A stretch of 64,000 bases of DNA from Streptomyces sp. NBC_01497 (lineage in GTDB: Bacteria > Actinomycetota > Actinomycetes > Streptomycetales > Streptomycetaceae), in NCBI RefSeq assembly GCF_036250695.1, contig NZ_CP109427.1, forward strand, positions 3,720,001 to 3,784,000. The letters are read 5' to 3'. Within the stretch, counting starts at the first letter, position 1, and every line of letters begins with the position of its first letter. The notes below the pieces were generated by a model. The model worked only from the letters and a program-made list of their open reading frames with translations. It made no database searches and had not been told where the DNA came from. Positions 25,713-34,962 of this stretch are shown piece after piece. The translations under genes and the position numbers were made by a program.

Positions 25713-25756
25713 TTGACCCCGCCGTCCAGCTCCTGCATTAATTAGCTAATGCATTA
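25713..25756 (+). promoter_or_regulatory. Promoter and operator of the GntR-ABC operon
   Basis: A -35 box TTGACC (25713-25718) is followed after 17 bases by CATTAA (25736-25741). A perfect 12-bp palindrome CTAATGCATTAG (25745-25756) and the overlapping GCATTA...TAATGC (25735-25752) lie on and just after the -10 region. The AT-rich stretch stands out from the GC-rich surroundings. Probably the binding site of the YtrA-like regulator for autorepression. Confidence 0.7.
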
Positions 25757-25771
25757 GTGGAATGAGGTGGG

Positions 25772-26173
25772 ATGATCGCGTTCCGGATCGACCGGCACAG
25801 CGGGGTCGCCGCATACCAGCAGCTCATCAACCAGGTGAAGTCCGCACTCCGGCTCGGTGTGCTGCAACCCGGCGACCAGCTGCCGACCGCTCGACAGGTG
25901 GTCGCTGAGACCGCCGTGAACCCGAACACGGTGCTGCGCGCCTACCGGGACCTCGAACGTGAGGGCCTGGTCGATCCGCGGCCCGGCAAGGGCACGTTCG
26001 TACGGCGCTCGCTCGCGCGGCCCGAGGCGGGAGCCGACTCGCCACTGCGGGCCGAGTTCGCCGCGTGGCTGGACCGCGCGCGTGCGGCAGGGCTGCAGCG
26101 CGAGGACGTGCTGGCACTCGTCAACGACGTCGTCGACGGCGCCGCGGCAACGGAAGAAGAGGAAGAGAAGTGA
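25772..26173 (+). CDS. YtrA-subfamily GntR regulator
   Basis: A 133-residue protein with only the GntR winged helix (YQQLINQVKSALRLGVLQPGDQLPTARQVVAETAVNPNTVLRAYRDLEREGLV, given in two parts: residues 12-31 and on to about 62) plus a short C-terminal helix pair. YtrA-type regulators lack a ligand domain and control adjacent ABC transporters. It overlaps the ATPase gene by four bases (GTGA). Residues 22-65 hold the DNA-binding core. Ends in a run of acidic and Lys residues. Confidence 0.92.
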   Translation: MIAFRIDRHSGVAAYQQLINQVKSALRLGVLQPGDQLPTARQVVAETAVNPNTVLRAYRDLEREGLVDPRPGKGTFVRRSLARPEAGADSPLRAEFAAWLDRARAAGLQREDVLALVNDVVDGAAATEEEEEK

Positions 26174-27132
26174 ACACACCCACCGCGGCCTCGGCGCTGC
26201 GGGCGACTGGACTGGGGCGCAGGTTCCGGGGCGGCTGGGCGCTCCGCGACTGCGACATCGACATACCCGCCGGCAGCGTCACCGCGCTGGTCGGCGCGAA
26301 CGGGGCGGGCAAGTCGACCCTGCTGCAACTGGCCGCCGACCAGTTGGCGCCCACCACGGGCGACATCCGCGTCTTCGGGGCCCCGGCCCGCTCCGGCGAG
26401 GCGCGCGCTCGGCGCGCCTTCCTGGCCCAGGACAAGCCGCTGTACCCCGAGTTCACCGTCGAGGACATCCTGCGGATGGGCCGGGAGCTCAACGCCACGT
26501 TCGACAGCGGTGTCGCCGAACGCGTGGTGCGGGCCGGGGACATAGCGCTCCGGACCCGCGTAGGCCGGCTCTCGGCGGGCCAGCGCAGCCGCGTCGCGCT
26601 CGCCACCGTGCTCGCCAGGAAGGCCGACCTGCTGCTCCTCGACGAGCCGCTCGCGGACCTCGACCCGCTGGTCCGGCACGAGATGACGGCCCTGCTGATG
26701 GCCGAGGCCGCCGAACGGCAGCTCACGCTCGTGATCTCCTCGCACGTCCTCGCCGAACTGGAGAACGTCTGCGACCGCGTCCTGCTGCTGCACCGGGGCG
26801 AAGTGTGCCTCGCCGGTGACGCGCAGGAACTGCGCGACGAGCACACCCTCGTCCGCGGTCGCGCGCACGAGGACACGAAGGACGGCCTGCCGCCGGGCCT
26901 GGACCGCGCGTGCGTGGTGGAGTCCTCGGTCACCGGCCGGCTCGTCACGGCGCTCGTACACAGGCCCGGAACGCCCTCGTTCACCTGGGATCCGGCCCGC
27001 TGGGAGACCGCCACGCCGTCCGTCGAGGAACTGCTCCTCGGCCGGCTGCGGGCCGCCCACGCGTCCACGGCCGCCGGGTTCGACGGCACCGGCACCGGCA
27101 CGCGGCGCGCGTCCGAGGGGAGGGCCGCATGA
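26170..27132 (+). CDS. ABC transporter ATP-binding protein
   Basis: A 320-residue ATPase. Walker A is GANGAGKST (residues 43-51), the signature is LSAGQRSRV and Walker B is LLLLDEPLADLD. The C-terminal extension after about residue 225 is longer than the core and probably contacts the permease. GTG start overlapping the GntR stop; overlaps the permease start by ATGA. With the regulator and permease it forms a YtrA-type exporter operon, likely for envelope stress or peptide antibiotics, but the substrate cannot be read from sequence. Confidence 0.92.
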   Translation: MNTPTAASALRATGLGRRFRGGWALRDCDIDIPAGSVTALVGANGAGKSTLLQLAADQLAPTTGDIRVFGAPARSGEARARRAFLAQDKPLYPEFTVEDILRMGRELNATFDSGVAERVVRAGDIALRTRVGRLSAGQRSRVALATVLARKADLLLLDEPLADLDPLVRHEMTALLMAEAAERQLTLVISSHVLAELENVCDRVLLLHRGEVCLAGDAQELRDEHTLVRGRAHEDTKDGLPPGLDRACVVESSVTGRLVTALVHRPGTPSFTWDPARWETATPSVEELLLGRLRAAHASTAAGFDGTGTGTRRASEGRAA

Positions 27133-28085
27133 GCGGCACCCTCTGGTACGCGTGGCGCCGCCAGCGCGCCACCCTCCTCGCCGGGCTCCTCTTCGTCGTG
27201 GCCTGCGTGGTGTGGGGGGCCGTCATGAAGTCCCATCTGACGGCGTACATCGACGGCCACCACGCGCCGCTCTGCAAGGGCTGGAACGGCACCTGTGCGA
27301 ACAACCCCTGGTCCCTGGGGGCGGTGTTCGACAGCAACACACCGCTGAAGTTCATGGCCGGCGTCAGCATGGCCGTGCCCGCGCTCGTCGGTGTGTTCTG
27401 GGGCGCCCCGCTCATCGGACACGAGCTGGAGAGCGGCACGTTCCGCTTCGCGCTCGCCCAGGGCATGACGCCGGTACGGTGGTTCGCGTCGCGGTTCGCC
27501 GTGGCGGCCGCCTTCACCGCGCTCGGTTCCGCGGTGCTCGCCGCGCTCGTCGCCTGGTGGTGGTCGCCGGTCTCCAACATGCTGGGCGGCCTGTACTGGC
27601 ATGACGGGTACATCTACAACGCCACCGGGCCCGCGGCCGTGGCCTGCGCCCTGTTCGGCCTCGCCGTGGGCACGGCGGCCGGGCTGCTGCTGCGACGTGT
27701 GCTCCCGGCGATGGCGGTGACCCTGGTCGTGCTCGGCGCCGTACGGTTCGCCCTGTTCGCCGTACGGCTGGCCTGGTTCACACCCGTCACCAGAATCAGC
27801 CCCGGCACGGTGCCCAAGCAGCTGATCGGCAGCGCCCGTTCGGCGGGGCAGTTCGGCTACGTCGCCCGCGACGGCTCGTACCACGACATCGGCACCGCCT
27901 GCGCCACCTCGGGTGCCGCGCTGAAACGCTGCATGGCCTCGCACGACTTCGTGTCGCGCTACTACCGGGTATTCCCCAGTCACGACTTCTGGCCCAGCCA
28001 GTGGATCGCCACGGCCGTCCTGCTGGTCCTCACCGCCGCGCTCGTCGCGCTGGTGGTCGTGCGGCTCGGCCGCCGCCGGCTCTGA
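27129..28085 (+). CDS. ABC transporter permease
   Basis: A 318-residue membrane protein with about six hydrophobic segments (LLAGLLFVVACVVWGAV, VPALVGVFWGAPLIGHE, AAAFTALGSAVLAALVAWW, AAVACALFGLAVGTAAGLLL, a fifth near 205-230 and a final ALVALVVVR). It has the ESGTFRFALAQGMTPVRWFASR loop seen in ABC-2 permeases of YtrA operons, and an extracellular loop with four cysteines between segments 1 and 2 and near 265. Overlaps the ATPase stop (ATGA). A strong hairpin follows the stop. Confidence 0.9.
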   Translation: MSGTLWYAWRRQRATLLAGLLFVVACVVWGAVMKSHLTAYIDGHHAPLCKGWNGTCANNPWSLGAVFDSNTPLKFMAGVSMAVPALVGVFWGAPLIGHELESGTFRFALAQGMTPVRWFASRFAVAAAFTALGSAVLAALVAWWWSPVSNMLGGLYWHDGYIYNATGPAAVACALFGLAVGTAAGLLLRRVLPAMAVTLVVLGAVRFALFAVRLAWFTPVTRISPGTVPKQLIGSARSAGQFGYVARDGSYHDIGTACATSGAALKRCMASHDFVSRYYRVFPSHDFWPSQWIATAVLLVLTAALVALVVVRLGRRRL

Positions 28086-28108
28086 CCTGAGCACGCGGCC
28101 CCGTGCGG

Positions 28109-28137
28109 GGGCCGGCCGCACGGACGGCGGCCGGCCC
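28109..28137 (+). terminator. Hairpin terminator of the ABC operon
   Basis: A perfect 11-bp inverted repeat (28109-28119 and 28127-28137) with a 7-nt loop, 24 bases after the permease stop. The rest of the gap to 28413 shows no gene. Confidence 0.75.
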
Positions 28138-28413
28138 GCCGCCCCCTCCCCAACGCGCGCACCCCGTCCCCGTGGCACCGTGAACACCCCGCAGCCCACC
28201 GAACGCGCGCTCCCGCACGCCGCCGGACGCTCCACACACCGCGCGCCGGGCCGTACGCGCCTCACACCGTCAGGCGCCGCGCACACCGCTGCCCACCGGC
28301 GGGCGCCGAGCGCGACTCACGCCGTCAGACTCCACCTCGCACCTCCGCAGGCGCGGCACACTCCCGCGCGCTGTGCGTGTTCCGCATGCCCTTAACCGTC
28401 CGAAAGGTCAGAT

Positions 28414-29235
28414 ATGTCGTCCTCGCCCCATGCCCACCCGTCCCCGAACAAGACATCCGACGGCCTGACGAAGAACCGGTCCGGCGTCGGCCACAAGATG
28501 CGCTACGCCCTGCTCAACCCGGGCCGCGTCGCCCCGTACGTCCGACGCGGCGCACGCGACGCCTGGCTGCGGCTCAAGCACCCCGGCCACGTGGACTACT
28601 ACCGTGCCGTGATGGCCTCCGACACCGCGCGCGACCCGGAGGCGGCCGTCGGCAGCCGGTCCCACGAGCGGTGGCTCGCCCTGGGCGCGATGCAGTACGA
28701 CTACCTGGTGGGCCACGGCCTGGCGCCCGCGCACCGCCTGCTCGACATCGGCTGCGGCAACCTGCGCGCGGGCTGGCGGTTCATCGACTACCTGGACAGC
28801 GGGAACTACTACGGCATCGACATCTCCCCCGACATCCTCATCTCCGCGAAGCGGACCATGACCCACTACCACCTCCAGGACAAGCTGCCCCACCTCACCC
28901 TCACGCACGACCTGAAGCTGGACTTCCTGCCGGACGGGCACTTCGACGTCGTCCACGCGCACAGTGTGTTCTCTCACTCCCCGCTCGACGTCATCGACGA
29001 GTGTTTCGCGCACGTCGGCCGGGTCCTGCGCCCGGGCGGCTTCTTCGACTTCACCTTTGACCGTACGGAGGGCGCGGAACACCAGGTCCTGCGCGAGGAC
29101 TTCTACTACCGCACGGACACGCTGCTCGCGCTCGCCCGCAAACGGGGCCTCACCGCGCGGTTCATGGAGGACTGGGAGACGCGCCGGCACGGGCAGTCGA
29201 AGATACGGGTGAGCGCGGACCCCCTGCCCGAATGA
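28414..29235 (+). CDS. SAM-dependent methyltransferase
   Basis: A 273-residue class I methyltransferase. Motif I is LLDIGCGNLRAG (about residues 110-121), motif II GIDISPDILISAKR and the motif IV region VVHAHSVFSHSP, with VLRPGGFFDF as motif VI. The N-terminal 60 residues are basic and may bind a partner. ATG with GGTCAG upstream only, a weak site. Stands alone between the ABC operon and an LmeA-like gene. Substrate unknown. Confidence 0.85.
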   Translation: MSSSPHAHPSPNKTSDGLTKNRSGVGHKMRYALLNPGRVAPYVRRGARDAWLRLKHPGHVDYYRAVMASDTARDPEAAVGSRSHERWLALGAMQYDYLVGHGLAPAHRLLDIGCGNLRAGWRFIDYLDSGNYYGIDISPDILISAKRTMTHYHLQDKLPHLTLTHDLKLDFLPDGHFDVVHAHSVFSHSPLDVIDECFAHVGRVLRPGGFFDFTFDRTEGAEHQVLREDFYYRTDTLLALARKRGLTARFMEDWETRRHGQSKIRVSADPLPE

Positions 29236-29369
29236 ACCGGCCCGGCCCGGCGCCCGCGCACGGACGCCGGCCCCGCCTCCGCGGCCTCACGGCCTCCGCG
29301 GCCTCCGGCGGCGGGTCGACTCCCCGCGTCCGCCGTGAATCCCGTCACCAACCTCCGTGGACGGAACAC

Positions 29370-30617
29370 CTAGGGCCGCTTCCCGAGGTGGATCCCCGAG
29401 CCGCCCAGGTCCGCGCGGATCCCGTCCTGGTCGACGGTGACGTGCCGCAGCCGCACGGGAACCGGCTCCTTCGGCAGGCGCACCGTGAGCGAGAGACGGT
29501 CGGAGAGCTGGGGCAGCCGCAGATGGACCAGCGCGTCGACGAACGCGGGGTCGATGCCCGCCTTCCGCAGCAGCCAGGGGTGCTGGGCGACGACGTCGAC
29601 CAGGTTGACGCGCATGAGCCGCCGCACGAACAGCGGTGACCCGGTGAGCTTGTGCAGTTGGTTCTCGCCGCGCAGCGCCTGGTCCACCCGCGCCTGCGGC
29701 ACCCCCAGCCGCTTCACGACGGAGGGCACCCCGAGCAGCGCCTTCGCGCGGGCCGCGTCGTTCGCGACGGCCCGCGCCGCCGGGGGCGCGAGCCGCAGCC
29801 CCGAGTGGGCGCGGTCCTTGCCGGGCTCGTACGACGCGATGCCCGGCACGTCGAGGCGCATGTCGTCGACCGTCGTCGCCACGCCCTGGGCGCCGTCGCG
29901 CCTGATGTGGGCGTCCGCGTGCACCCGCAGATCGTGTCCTGCGAGGGGCAGGGAACCCGCGATCTTCACGGAGTCCCCGCCGGCGTCGGTGAACGTTGCC
30001 TGGGAGGCGGCGAGTTCGCGGTCCATGTCGTCGAAGGAGAGCAGCACGTCACCGTTCACACTGCCGATGACGGCCCCCTTCACCGAGTTCGGGAGGCTGC
30101 CGACGATCCGGACGTTCTTCGCGGTGGCACGTACCTCCGCCAGCGACACGCGTCCCGCCGGCACGTCGGGCACGCTCACGTCGACCCGGTCGACCCGGCC
30201 GTCCAGCACCTGGGTGAGGAACGGGAAGCCGTGGATGTCGACGGCGGGCCTCGCGACGAGGCCCAGCGCATGCTGGAGTTCGTCGCCCGCCTTGTCCTGC
30301 GCGTACAGGACGGCGGCGCGGTCGGCGACGACGAGGAAGGCCAGCACGGCGACCAGGGTGACGGAGAGCTTGACCGCGTGGGACAAGGAGCGCAGGCGGC
30401 CCGGGCCCCGATGGTCCGGCGGCGACCACGGCTCGTCCTCGTCCGACGTGGAGCGGCGCCCGCCGCCCGGTTCCTCCGGGCAGGGCCGCAAGCCGAGCCA
30501 GGACGGGTCGCCGGGATCGCTCTCCTCGTACGCCAAGTCCTCGACGGGGTCGGCGAATCGCGCGAGTTCATCGTAGGGACTGTACGTTTGTCCGGATATG
30601 CGGGTGGGGGGACGCAT
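29370..30617 (-). CDS. LmeA-like (DUF2993) exported phospholipid-binding protein
   Basis: A 415-residue protein with a DUF2993/LmeA domain. Residues 1-80 are cytoplasmic and Arg/Pro-rich, a membrane anchor lies at about 86-104 (LSVTLVAVLAFLVVADRAAV) and the extracytoplasmic domain begins with the family pattern VDIHGFPFLTQVLDGRVDRVDVSV. A second such gene sits at 53826. In mycobacteria LmeA helps mature mannan-bearing envelope lipids. The ATG at 30617 is chosen over the upstream extension, which runs through Arg/Pro-rich noncoding sequence. Confidence 0.85.
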   Translation of the reverse strand: MRPPTRISGQTYSPYDELARFADPVEDLAYEESDPGDPSWLGLRPCPEEPGGGRRSTSDEDEPWSPPDHRGPGRLRSLSHAVKLSVTLVAVLAFLVVADRAAVLYAQDKAGDELQHALGLVARPAVDIHGFPFLTQVLDGRVDRVDVSVPDVPAGRVSLAEVRATAKNVRIVGSLPNSVKGAVIGSVNGDVLLSFDDMDRELAASQATFTDAGGDSVKIAGSLPLAGHDLRVHADAHIRRDGAQGVATTVDDMRLDVPGIASYEPGKDRAHSGLRLAPPAARAVANDAARAKALLGVPSVVKRLGVPQARVDQALRGENQLHKLTGSPLFVRRLMRVNLVDVVAQHPWLLRKAGIDPAFVDALVHLRLPQLSDRLSLTVRLPKEPVPVRLRHVTVDQDGIRADLGGSGIHLGKRP

Positions 30618-30846
30618 CGACTCATCTGACCACGCAGGCCCACCTCCCCCGCAAGTCCTACTGGGGGTAGCCGCTGGTATACGCCGGTTTGTCGGGCTGT
30701 CGGGCCGCCGAGCCCGTCGGGCCACCGGGGCTCCAGGCCGCCGCGCCGGGGCCGCTCCCCGGGGCCCAGGCCCCGCCCGGCCACGCCCGGTGGCGGAGTC
30801 CGCGCCGCGCCCCGCGTCCTGCCCGCTGCCGGCGCCGGACGCCGGC

Positions 30847-31491
30847 CTACGCCCGGGCCGTGCCGGTCTTCCTGCGGCGCCGGCGCCGGGGCTCCTGGTC
30901 AGGCAACCAGCCGAAGGCGAGCGAGCTGCCCACCACCCCGAGGAGCATGCCGATGACGAAACCACCGAGATTGGAGGTGACCCAGGTGCCCAGGGAGCAC
31001 AGCACCGCGATGACGGAGTAGAACATCCGGTGCATGGGGTTGAAGAGGAGCAGCAGCCCGCACACCGCGATCACCCCCGGCAGCAGGTAGCCGGTCAGCG
31101 ATTCGGCGCCGGCGTGCAGGACGACGGTGATGCTGGCGCGCTCACTCAGCAGGATCTCGCAGCCGCCGACCAGCACCAACAGTCCGCCCCAGAAGGGGCG
31201 CCTGCGCACCCAGCCGAGGAAGCCGCCCTGCCGCGCGACGGGCGCGGGAGCCTGGGCCTGCGCCGTCGGAAGGGCCGGGGCGCCGGGCGCCGGCGGCCGA
31301 CTCGCCCCGGACTGTGCCTGCGGGTTCTCGCCCAGCGGGTCCTGGCCCGGCGGGCTCTGAGGCGGCGGGCTCTGAGCCGGCAGGGCCGGCGTCACCGCGG
31401 CGGTGGGCGCCGTGGTGCCCGCGTCGTCGGTGGGGGGCACGGCGGCCGGGGACTGCTCCCCGGCCGGCCGCGGGTCGTGCTCGGGTGCCAC
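30847..31491 (-). CDS. DUF6114 integral membrane protein
   Basis: A 214-residue protein: a 90-residue Pro/Ala/Gln-rich cytoplasmic head, then four hydrophobic segments (WGGLLVLVGGCEILL, SLTGYLLPGVIAVCGLLLLF, YSVIAVLCSLGTWVTS, GFVIGMLLGVVGSSLAFGWL) and a basic C-terminus RRRRRR. The segment around LLVLVGGCEILLSE is typical of DUF6114. It starts two bases after the DUF6230 stop, so the two are co-translated. These families occur as neighbours in Streptomyces; function unknown. Confidence 0.85.
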   Translation of the reverse strand: MAPEHDPRPAGEQSPAAVPPTDDAGTTAPTAAVTPALPAQSPPPQSPPGQDPLGENPQAQSGASRPPAPGAPALPTAQAQAPAPVARQGGFLGWVRRRPFWGGLLVLVGGCEILLSERASITVVLHAGAESLTGYLLPGVIAVCGLLLLFNPMHRMFYSVIAVLCSLGTWVTSNLGGFVIGMLLGVVGSSLAFGWLPDQEPRRRRRRKTGTARA

Positions 31492-31493
31492 GT

Positions 31494-32159
31494 TCAGCAG
31501 CCCTTCTTGGTGAAGCTCATGTGCAGGTTGGGCAGGGTGAACTTGGCCGCAGTGGTGGCGTAGTTGGTCTGCCGGAAGGTCTGCAGGCTGACCGTGTCCG
31601 CCTGCTGGCCGAAGACGCCGAGCGGGCCCTTGACCGGCGGCTTGTCGAAGGTCGACGAGTCGCCGCCGATCTCGATGTTGTCGAACGAGGCGGACTGGGC
31701 CGCGATGTCCGTGGAGTCGGTGGTGAGTGTGTCCGCCTCCACCCGGTGGCCCGCCTTGCTGCCCGCGGTGATGTGCAGGAAGGTGCCGCCCAGTGCCACG
31801 CTCTGGCAGAGGTTGGTGATCTCGGCGTGCCGGAACGCGCTGACGATCACCAGCTCCTGGCCGCCGGTGTCACCGGCGTTGGGGCTGTTGTCCGCCATGC
31901 TGTCCAGCGCGCCGAACTGGCCGAAGCCGGTGCCGTCCAGCTGGTCGCCGCTCACCACGAACGGCATGCCGGAGATGGCGAACTGGGCTGCGATGGCACC
32001 CTGCGCGGTGAGTACCACCAGTGCGGCGGCTATCGCGGCCGCGGGCACACCCATGACGGCGGCCCTGCGGAAGCGCACCTTGCCCCGGCGGGCGGGTGCC
32101 GGCGAGGACGTGTCGGCACCCTCGGTGTCGAATCTTGATGGTTCCTCGGAGATGGCCAT
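31494..32159 (-). CDS. DUF6230 exported protein
   Basis: A 221-residue protein with a 32-residue basic head (PARRGKVRFRRA), a membrane or signal segment at about 35-56 (AVMGVPAAAIAAALVVLTAQGAIA) and an extracytoplasmic beta-rich domain that contains a Cys in EITNLCQSVAL and a C-terminal KKGC. This is the DUF6230 pattern. Co-transcribed with DUF6114 immediately downstream. ATG start with AGGGAGCC upstream. A TetR gene lies upstream on the same strand and may regulate the pair. Confidence 0.87.
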   Translation of the reverse strand: MAISEEPSRFDTEGADTSSPAPARRGKVRFRRAAVMGVPAAAIAAALVVLTAQGAIAAQFAISGMPFVVSGDQLDGTGFGQFGALDSMADNSPNAGDTGGQELVIVSAFRHAEITNLCQSVALGGTFLHITAGSKAGHRVEADTLTTDSTDIAAQSASFDNIEIGGDSSTFDKPPVKGPLGVFGQQADTVSLQTFRQTNYATTAAKFTLPNLHMSFTKKGC

Positions 32160-32429
32160 GAATGAAGGCTCCCTTGAGCACGCTGACGATCGCGGAACGA
32201 CGTACGTCGGCTTCGCCCTGGCGCGGACCGCTCCCCCCGTACACCTCTGGAATCGGCGGAGAATCCCCGCCGGAAGTGGCGACGTAGCCACGGGAGCACT
32301 TCGGAAGTTACCCCCAGGTACACCCCCGGTCAACGGGTTGTGTGAAAAAGAGGTGTTCTTTGTGTGCGTCACCGGGTCGCCGGTCAACTGGTGGGGAAGA
32401 ACGTGCAGTTCGATGCGGCCTGTCGCAGG

Positions 32430-33131
32430 TCAGTGGGCCGGGCCCGGCACGGCCCGGACGCCGAAGGGCGCAAGAACCACACACAGCAGCGTCGGCAGCA
32501 GATCCGGCAGGCTCTCGGCGGCCCCCTGCGAGACGCGCCGGTACAGCGCGAGGTGCACCGCCCCGATCAGGGCGTCCACGAGCTCCTCGCCGGCCACACC
32601 GGGCGGCGCGGCCGGCGCTCCGTCGAAGAACCTGCGGAAGCTGCGCAGCAGTTCCTCCCGCTCGGCGCGGCCCGCCCCGCCGATGCCCTCCACCTCCACG
32701 AGCATCAGCGCGAAGGCGGGTGTCCCGGCGAGGATGGCCAGCAGTTCCGCGAGTGAGGCGCGCACCGCCGACGGCCAGTCAGCGGCGTACCGGACGTCCG
32801 TGTGCGCCTGCTCCATGGCCTGCACGACCAGCCGCACACCGGACCGGTACGCGGCGAGCACCGCGTCGTCCTTCCCGGTGAACTGCTCGTAGAAGACGGG
32901 CTTGGTGACCCCGGCGGCCCGGCAGATGTCACTGATCCGTGCTCCGGCGTACCCCTTTTCGGCCACGGTGCGGGCGATGCCGTCGAGCAGCCGGTCCCGC
33001 TGGTTCGCGGCCACCAGCTCCGCGGGTGTCCTGCGAGGTCCGCGCCGGATCGAGCGCTCCGGTTCGCGTCCCGTGCGCGCCCCCGGCAGCACCGGCCGCC
33101 GGCCGCGTTCCTGCGCGAATTCCATGGCCAC
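32430..33131 (-). CDS. TetR-family regulator
   Basis: A 233-residue regulator with a 38-residue basic N-terminal extension before the helix-turn-helix (about 45-90: RDRLLDGIARTVAEKGYAG; AAGVTKPVFYEQFTGKDDAV). The C-terminal domain is of the general TetR_C type. Upstream of its start is a palindrome GGTTTACAAACC within a promoter directed the other way. Likely controls the DUF6230-DUF6114 pair and possibly the secreted protein at 33507. Confidence 0.88.
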   Translation of the reverse strand: MAMEFAQERGRRPVLPGARTGREPERSIRRGPRRTPAELVAANQRDRLLDGIARTVAEKGYAGARISDICRAAGVTKPVFYEQFTGKDDAVLAAYRSGVRLVVQAMEQAHTDVRYAADWPSAVRASLAELLAILAGTPAFALMLVEVEGIGGAGRAEREELLRSFRRFFDGAPAAPPGVAGEELVDALIGAVHLALYRRVSQGAAESLPDLLPTLLCVVLAPFGVRAVPGPAH

Positions 33132-33168
33132 TTCCCTCCCCCGGCGGGGCGTCCGCCGGGCCTCGCTG

Positions 33169-33200
33169 TTGACGCACCCGACACACCGGGTTTACAAACC
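33169..33200 (+). promoter_or_regulatory. Promoter and possible TetR operator
   Basis: TTGACG (33169-33174), a 17-bp spacer and TTACAA (33192-33197) read toward the secreted-protein gene, giving a long untranslated leader of about 300 bases. The -10 region is inside a near-palindrome GGTTTACAAACC (33189-33200), which could be the operator of the neighbouring TetR. The rest of the 375-base gap (33132-33506) shows no gene. Confidence 0.55.
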
Positions 33201-33506
33201 TCTTGGGTTTCCCTCTCGACCGTGGTGCGCCGAGCGAGGCGTGCCACGGGCCGCGGAACGCGCGAGAACCGGGGACCGGGACGGGTCCGTGGCGCCGGAC
33301 CCGTTTCCCCCCTTCCCGGTGGCGTGCTCCGTCACCCCCAGGGTTGTCTCCGCAGCCCGATGCGCCGCGCGTCGTGGACGCCCGGCCCGCCTCACCCAGA
33401 GCGCCGCACCACCCGGACCATCCGGAACACCCGGACCGTACGCCGATGTGCGTACGCGACCGGCCCCCGCACGTCCACATCGTCCACTCGACGAAAGGGA
33501 CTCGTC

Positions 33507-34181
33507 ATGGGTAAGCGCACCGTCCTCACCACCGCCGGCATCTCCGCCGCGGCCGCCCTCCTGTGTGCCGCACCCGCCTTCGCGGCGGGCGCCGGGGCAC
33601 AGGCAGGCTCCGTCCTGACCACCGGCAGCGCGGGCGGCACCGCGGTCGCCGCGGGCAACGTGCTCAGCGCGGCGCTCGCGCCGGGCGCCAAGGCCGTCAT
33701 CGCCACCACCTCCGGCGGCAGCACCGGCATCACCTGCACCAGTTCGACGTTCACCGCGTCGGTGACGGGCAACCCCACCGCCCCCGGCACGGCCACCGAG
33801 ACCGTCACCGCGCACACCTTCGCCAACTGCACCACCAACGTCCTCGGTGCGACCGGCGTCCAGTCGATCACCGTCGGCAACCTGCCCTTCGCCTCGACGG
33901 CGACCTCCGCGGGCGCGCTCAACGTGGCGGCGGGCACCGCGGGCGCCATCCAGACGACCGTGAAACTCAACACCATCCTCGGCGCGATCACCTGCGTCTA
34001 CAACTCGACCGGCCTCAGCGGCACCACGTCCAACACCGGGAACACGATCGCCTTCGCCAACCAGAAGTTCACCAAGACGACCGGGCCCGCGACCTGCCCC
34101 GGTTCCGGCTTCTTCTCGGCGACATACGGGCCGGTGCAGGACACGAGCGTGTCCGGCAGCCCCTCGGTCTTCGTCAACTGA
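33507..34181 (+). CDS. Secreted protein of unknown function with signal peptide
   Basis: A 224-residue protein with a classic signal peptide (MGKRTVLTTAGISAAAALLCAAPAFA, cleavage expected after residue 26, AFA-A). The mature protein is Ser/Thr/Gly-rich with four Cys (GITCTSS, TFANCTTN, AITCVYN, GPATCPG), probably two disulfides, and no recognised domain. ATG after GAAAGGG. A double hairpin follows. Some databases call this kind of protein Tat-signal, but no twin-arginine is present (the start is GKR). Lies beside the DUF6114/6230 island. Confidence 0.75.
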   Translation: MGKRTVLTTAGISAAAALLCAAPAFAAGAGAQAGSVLTTGSAGGTAVAAGNVLSAALAPGAKAVIATTSGGSTGITCTSSTFTASVTGNPTAPGTATETVTAHTFANCTTNVLGATGVQSITVGNLPFASTATSAGALNVAAGTAGAIQTTVKLNTILGAITCVYNSTGLSGTTSNTGNTIAFANQKFTKTTGPATCPGSGFFSATYGPVQDTSVSGSPSVFVN

Positions 34182-34259
34182 CGGGCCGCATAGGGAAACA
34201 GGGCCCGTCCACGGCCCCTTGAGGCACCGGGAGCGGCGGTGGCCACACCCCACCGCCGC
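34180..34259 (+). terminator. Two hairpins after the secreted protein gene
   Basis: An 8-bp stem (34180-34187 with 34202-34209) starts at the stop codon and a 10-bp stem (34233-34242 with 34250-34259) follows. They also shield the convergent YbjN gene. Confidence 0.65.
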
Positions 34260-34329
34260 TTCACCGGCCCGGCGTTCGCGATCCGGACGCCGGCCGGTCA
34301 GCCGTCGCGTGCCTCGGCGCGCCGGCCGG

Positions 34330-34962
34330 TCAGGCGTCGCGCGCGGCGGCGGGCCCGCCGCCGGGCGCACCGCGACCGCCGGCCGCCCCGGCGGCCTCAC
34401 CGGTCAGGTGCGTGAAGGCCGCGAGGTTACGGGTCGACTCGCCGCGTGCGACCCGCCACGCGTACTCCTTGCGGATGGACTCCGCGAAGCCCAGCTCCAG
34501 CAAGGTGTTGAAGGACCCGTCGGCCTCTTCGAGGACAGCGCCGAGCAGCCGGTCCAGTTCGTCGCCGGTGACCGCGGCGAGCGGCAGCTTCGCCGTCAGG
34601 TAGACGTCGCCGAGCCGGTCGATCGCGTAACTCACCCCGTACAGCTTGAGGTTGCGCTCCAGCAGTCGGCGGTGGAACTTCTCCGTGTTCTCGTCGGGAT
34701 GGCGGACGACGAACGCGTTGAGCGACAGGGAGTGCCTGCCGACACGCAGCGAGCAGGTCGTGGAGAGCTTGCGCGTGCCGGGCAGGGTCACCACGTACGA
34801 ACCGGGCTCGGGCGACTCCCACCGCACACCGGTGCGCGCGTGCCCCGCCGCGTCCCGGTCGCCGTCCGCACTGTCGGCGTCGGCCTCGGCCAGCGCGTCG
34901 AGTGACTCCTCGACGGTGCGCGCCGCGTCCTGCGCCGTGATGCTCCGGTCCACGTCAGCCAT
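34330..34962 (-). CDS. YbjN-domain protein
   Basis: A 210-residue protein with a YbjN domain (about residues 55-185: [56 protein letters not shown]). YbjN proteins resemble type III secretion chaperones in fold and have regulatory roles. The gene overlaps the mshA stop by eight bases. TACGCT, six bases before the ATG, suggests an additional leaderless promoter inside the end of mshA. The mycobacterial equivalent (Rv0487) also follows mshA. C-terminal Gly/Ala tail. Confidence 0.9.
   Translation of the reverse strand: MADVDRSITAQDAARTVEESLDALAEADADSADGDRDAAGHARTGVRWESPEPGSYVVTLPGTRKLSTTCSLRVGRHSLSLNAFVVRHPDENTEKFHRRLLERNLKLYGVSYAIDRLGDVYLTAKLPLAAVTGDELDRLLGAVLEEADGSFNTLLELGFAESIRKEYAWRVARGESTRNLAAFTHLTGEAAGAAGGRGAPGGGPAAARDA

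Noticed and set aside
26121..28286. Minus-strand ORF of 721 codons
   Set aside because: It lies antisense to the ABC ATPase and permease, which carry Walker motifs and membrane segments.
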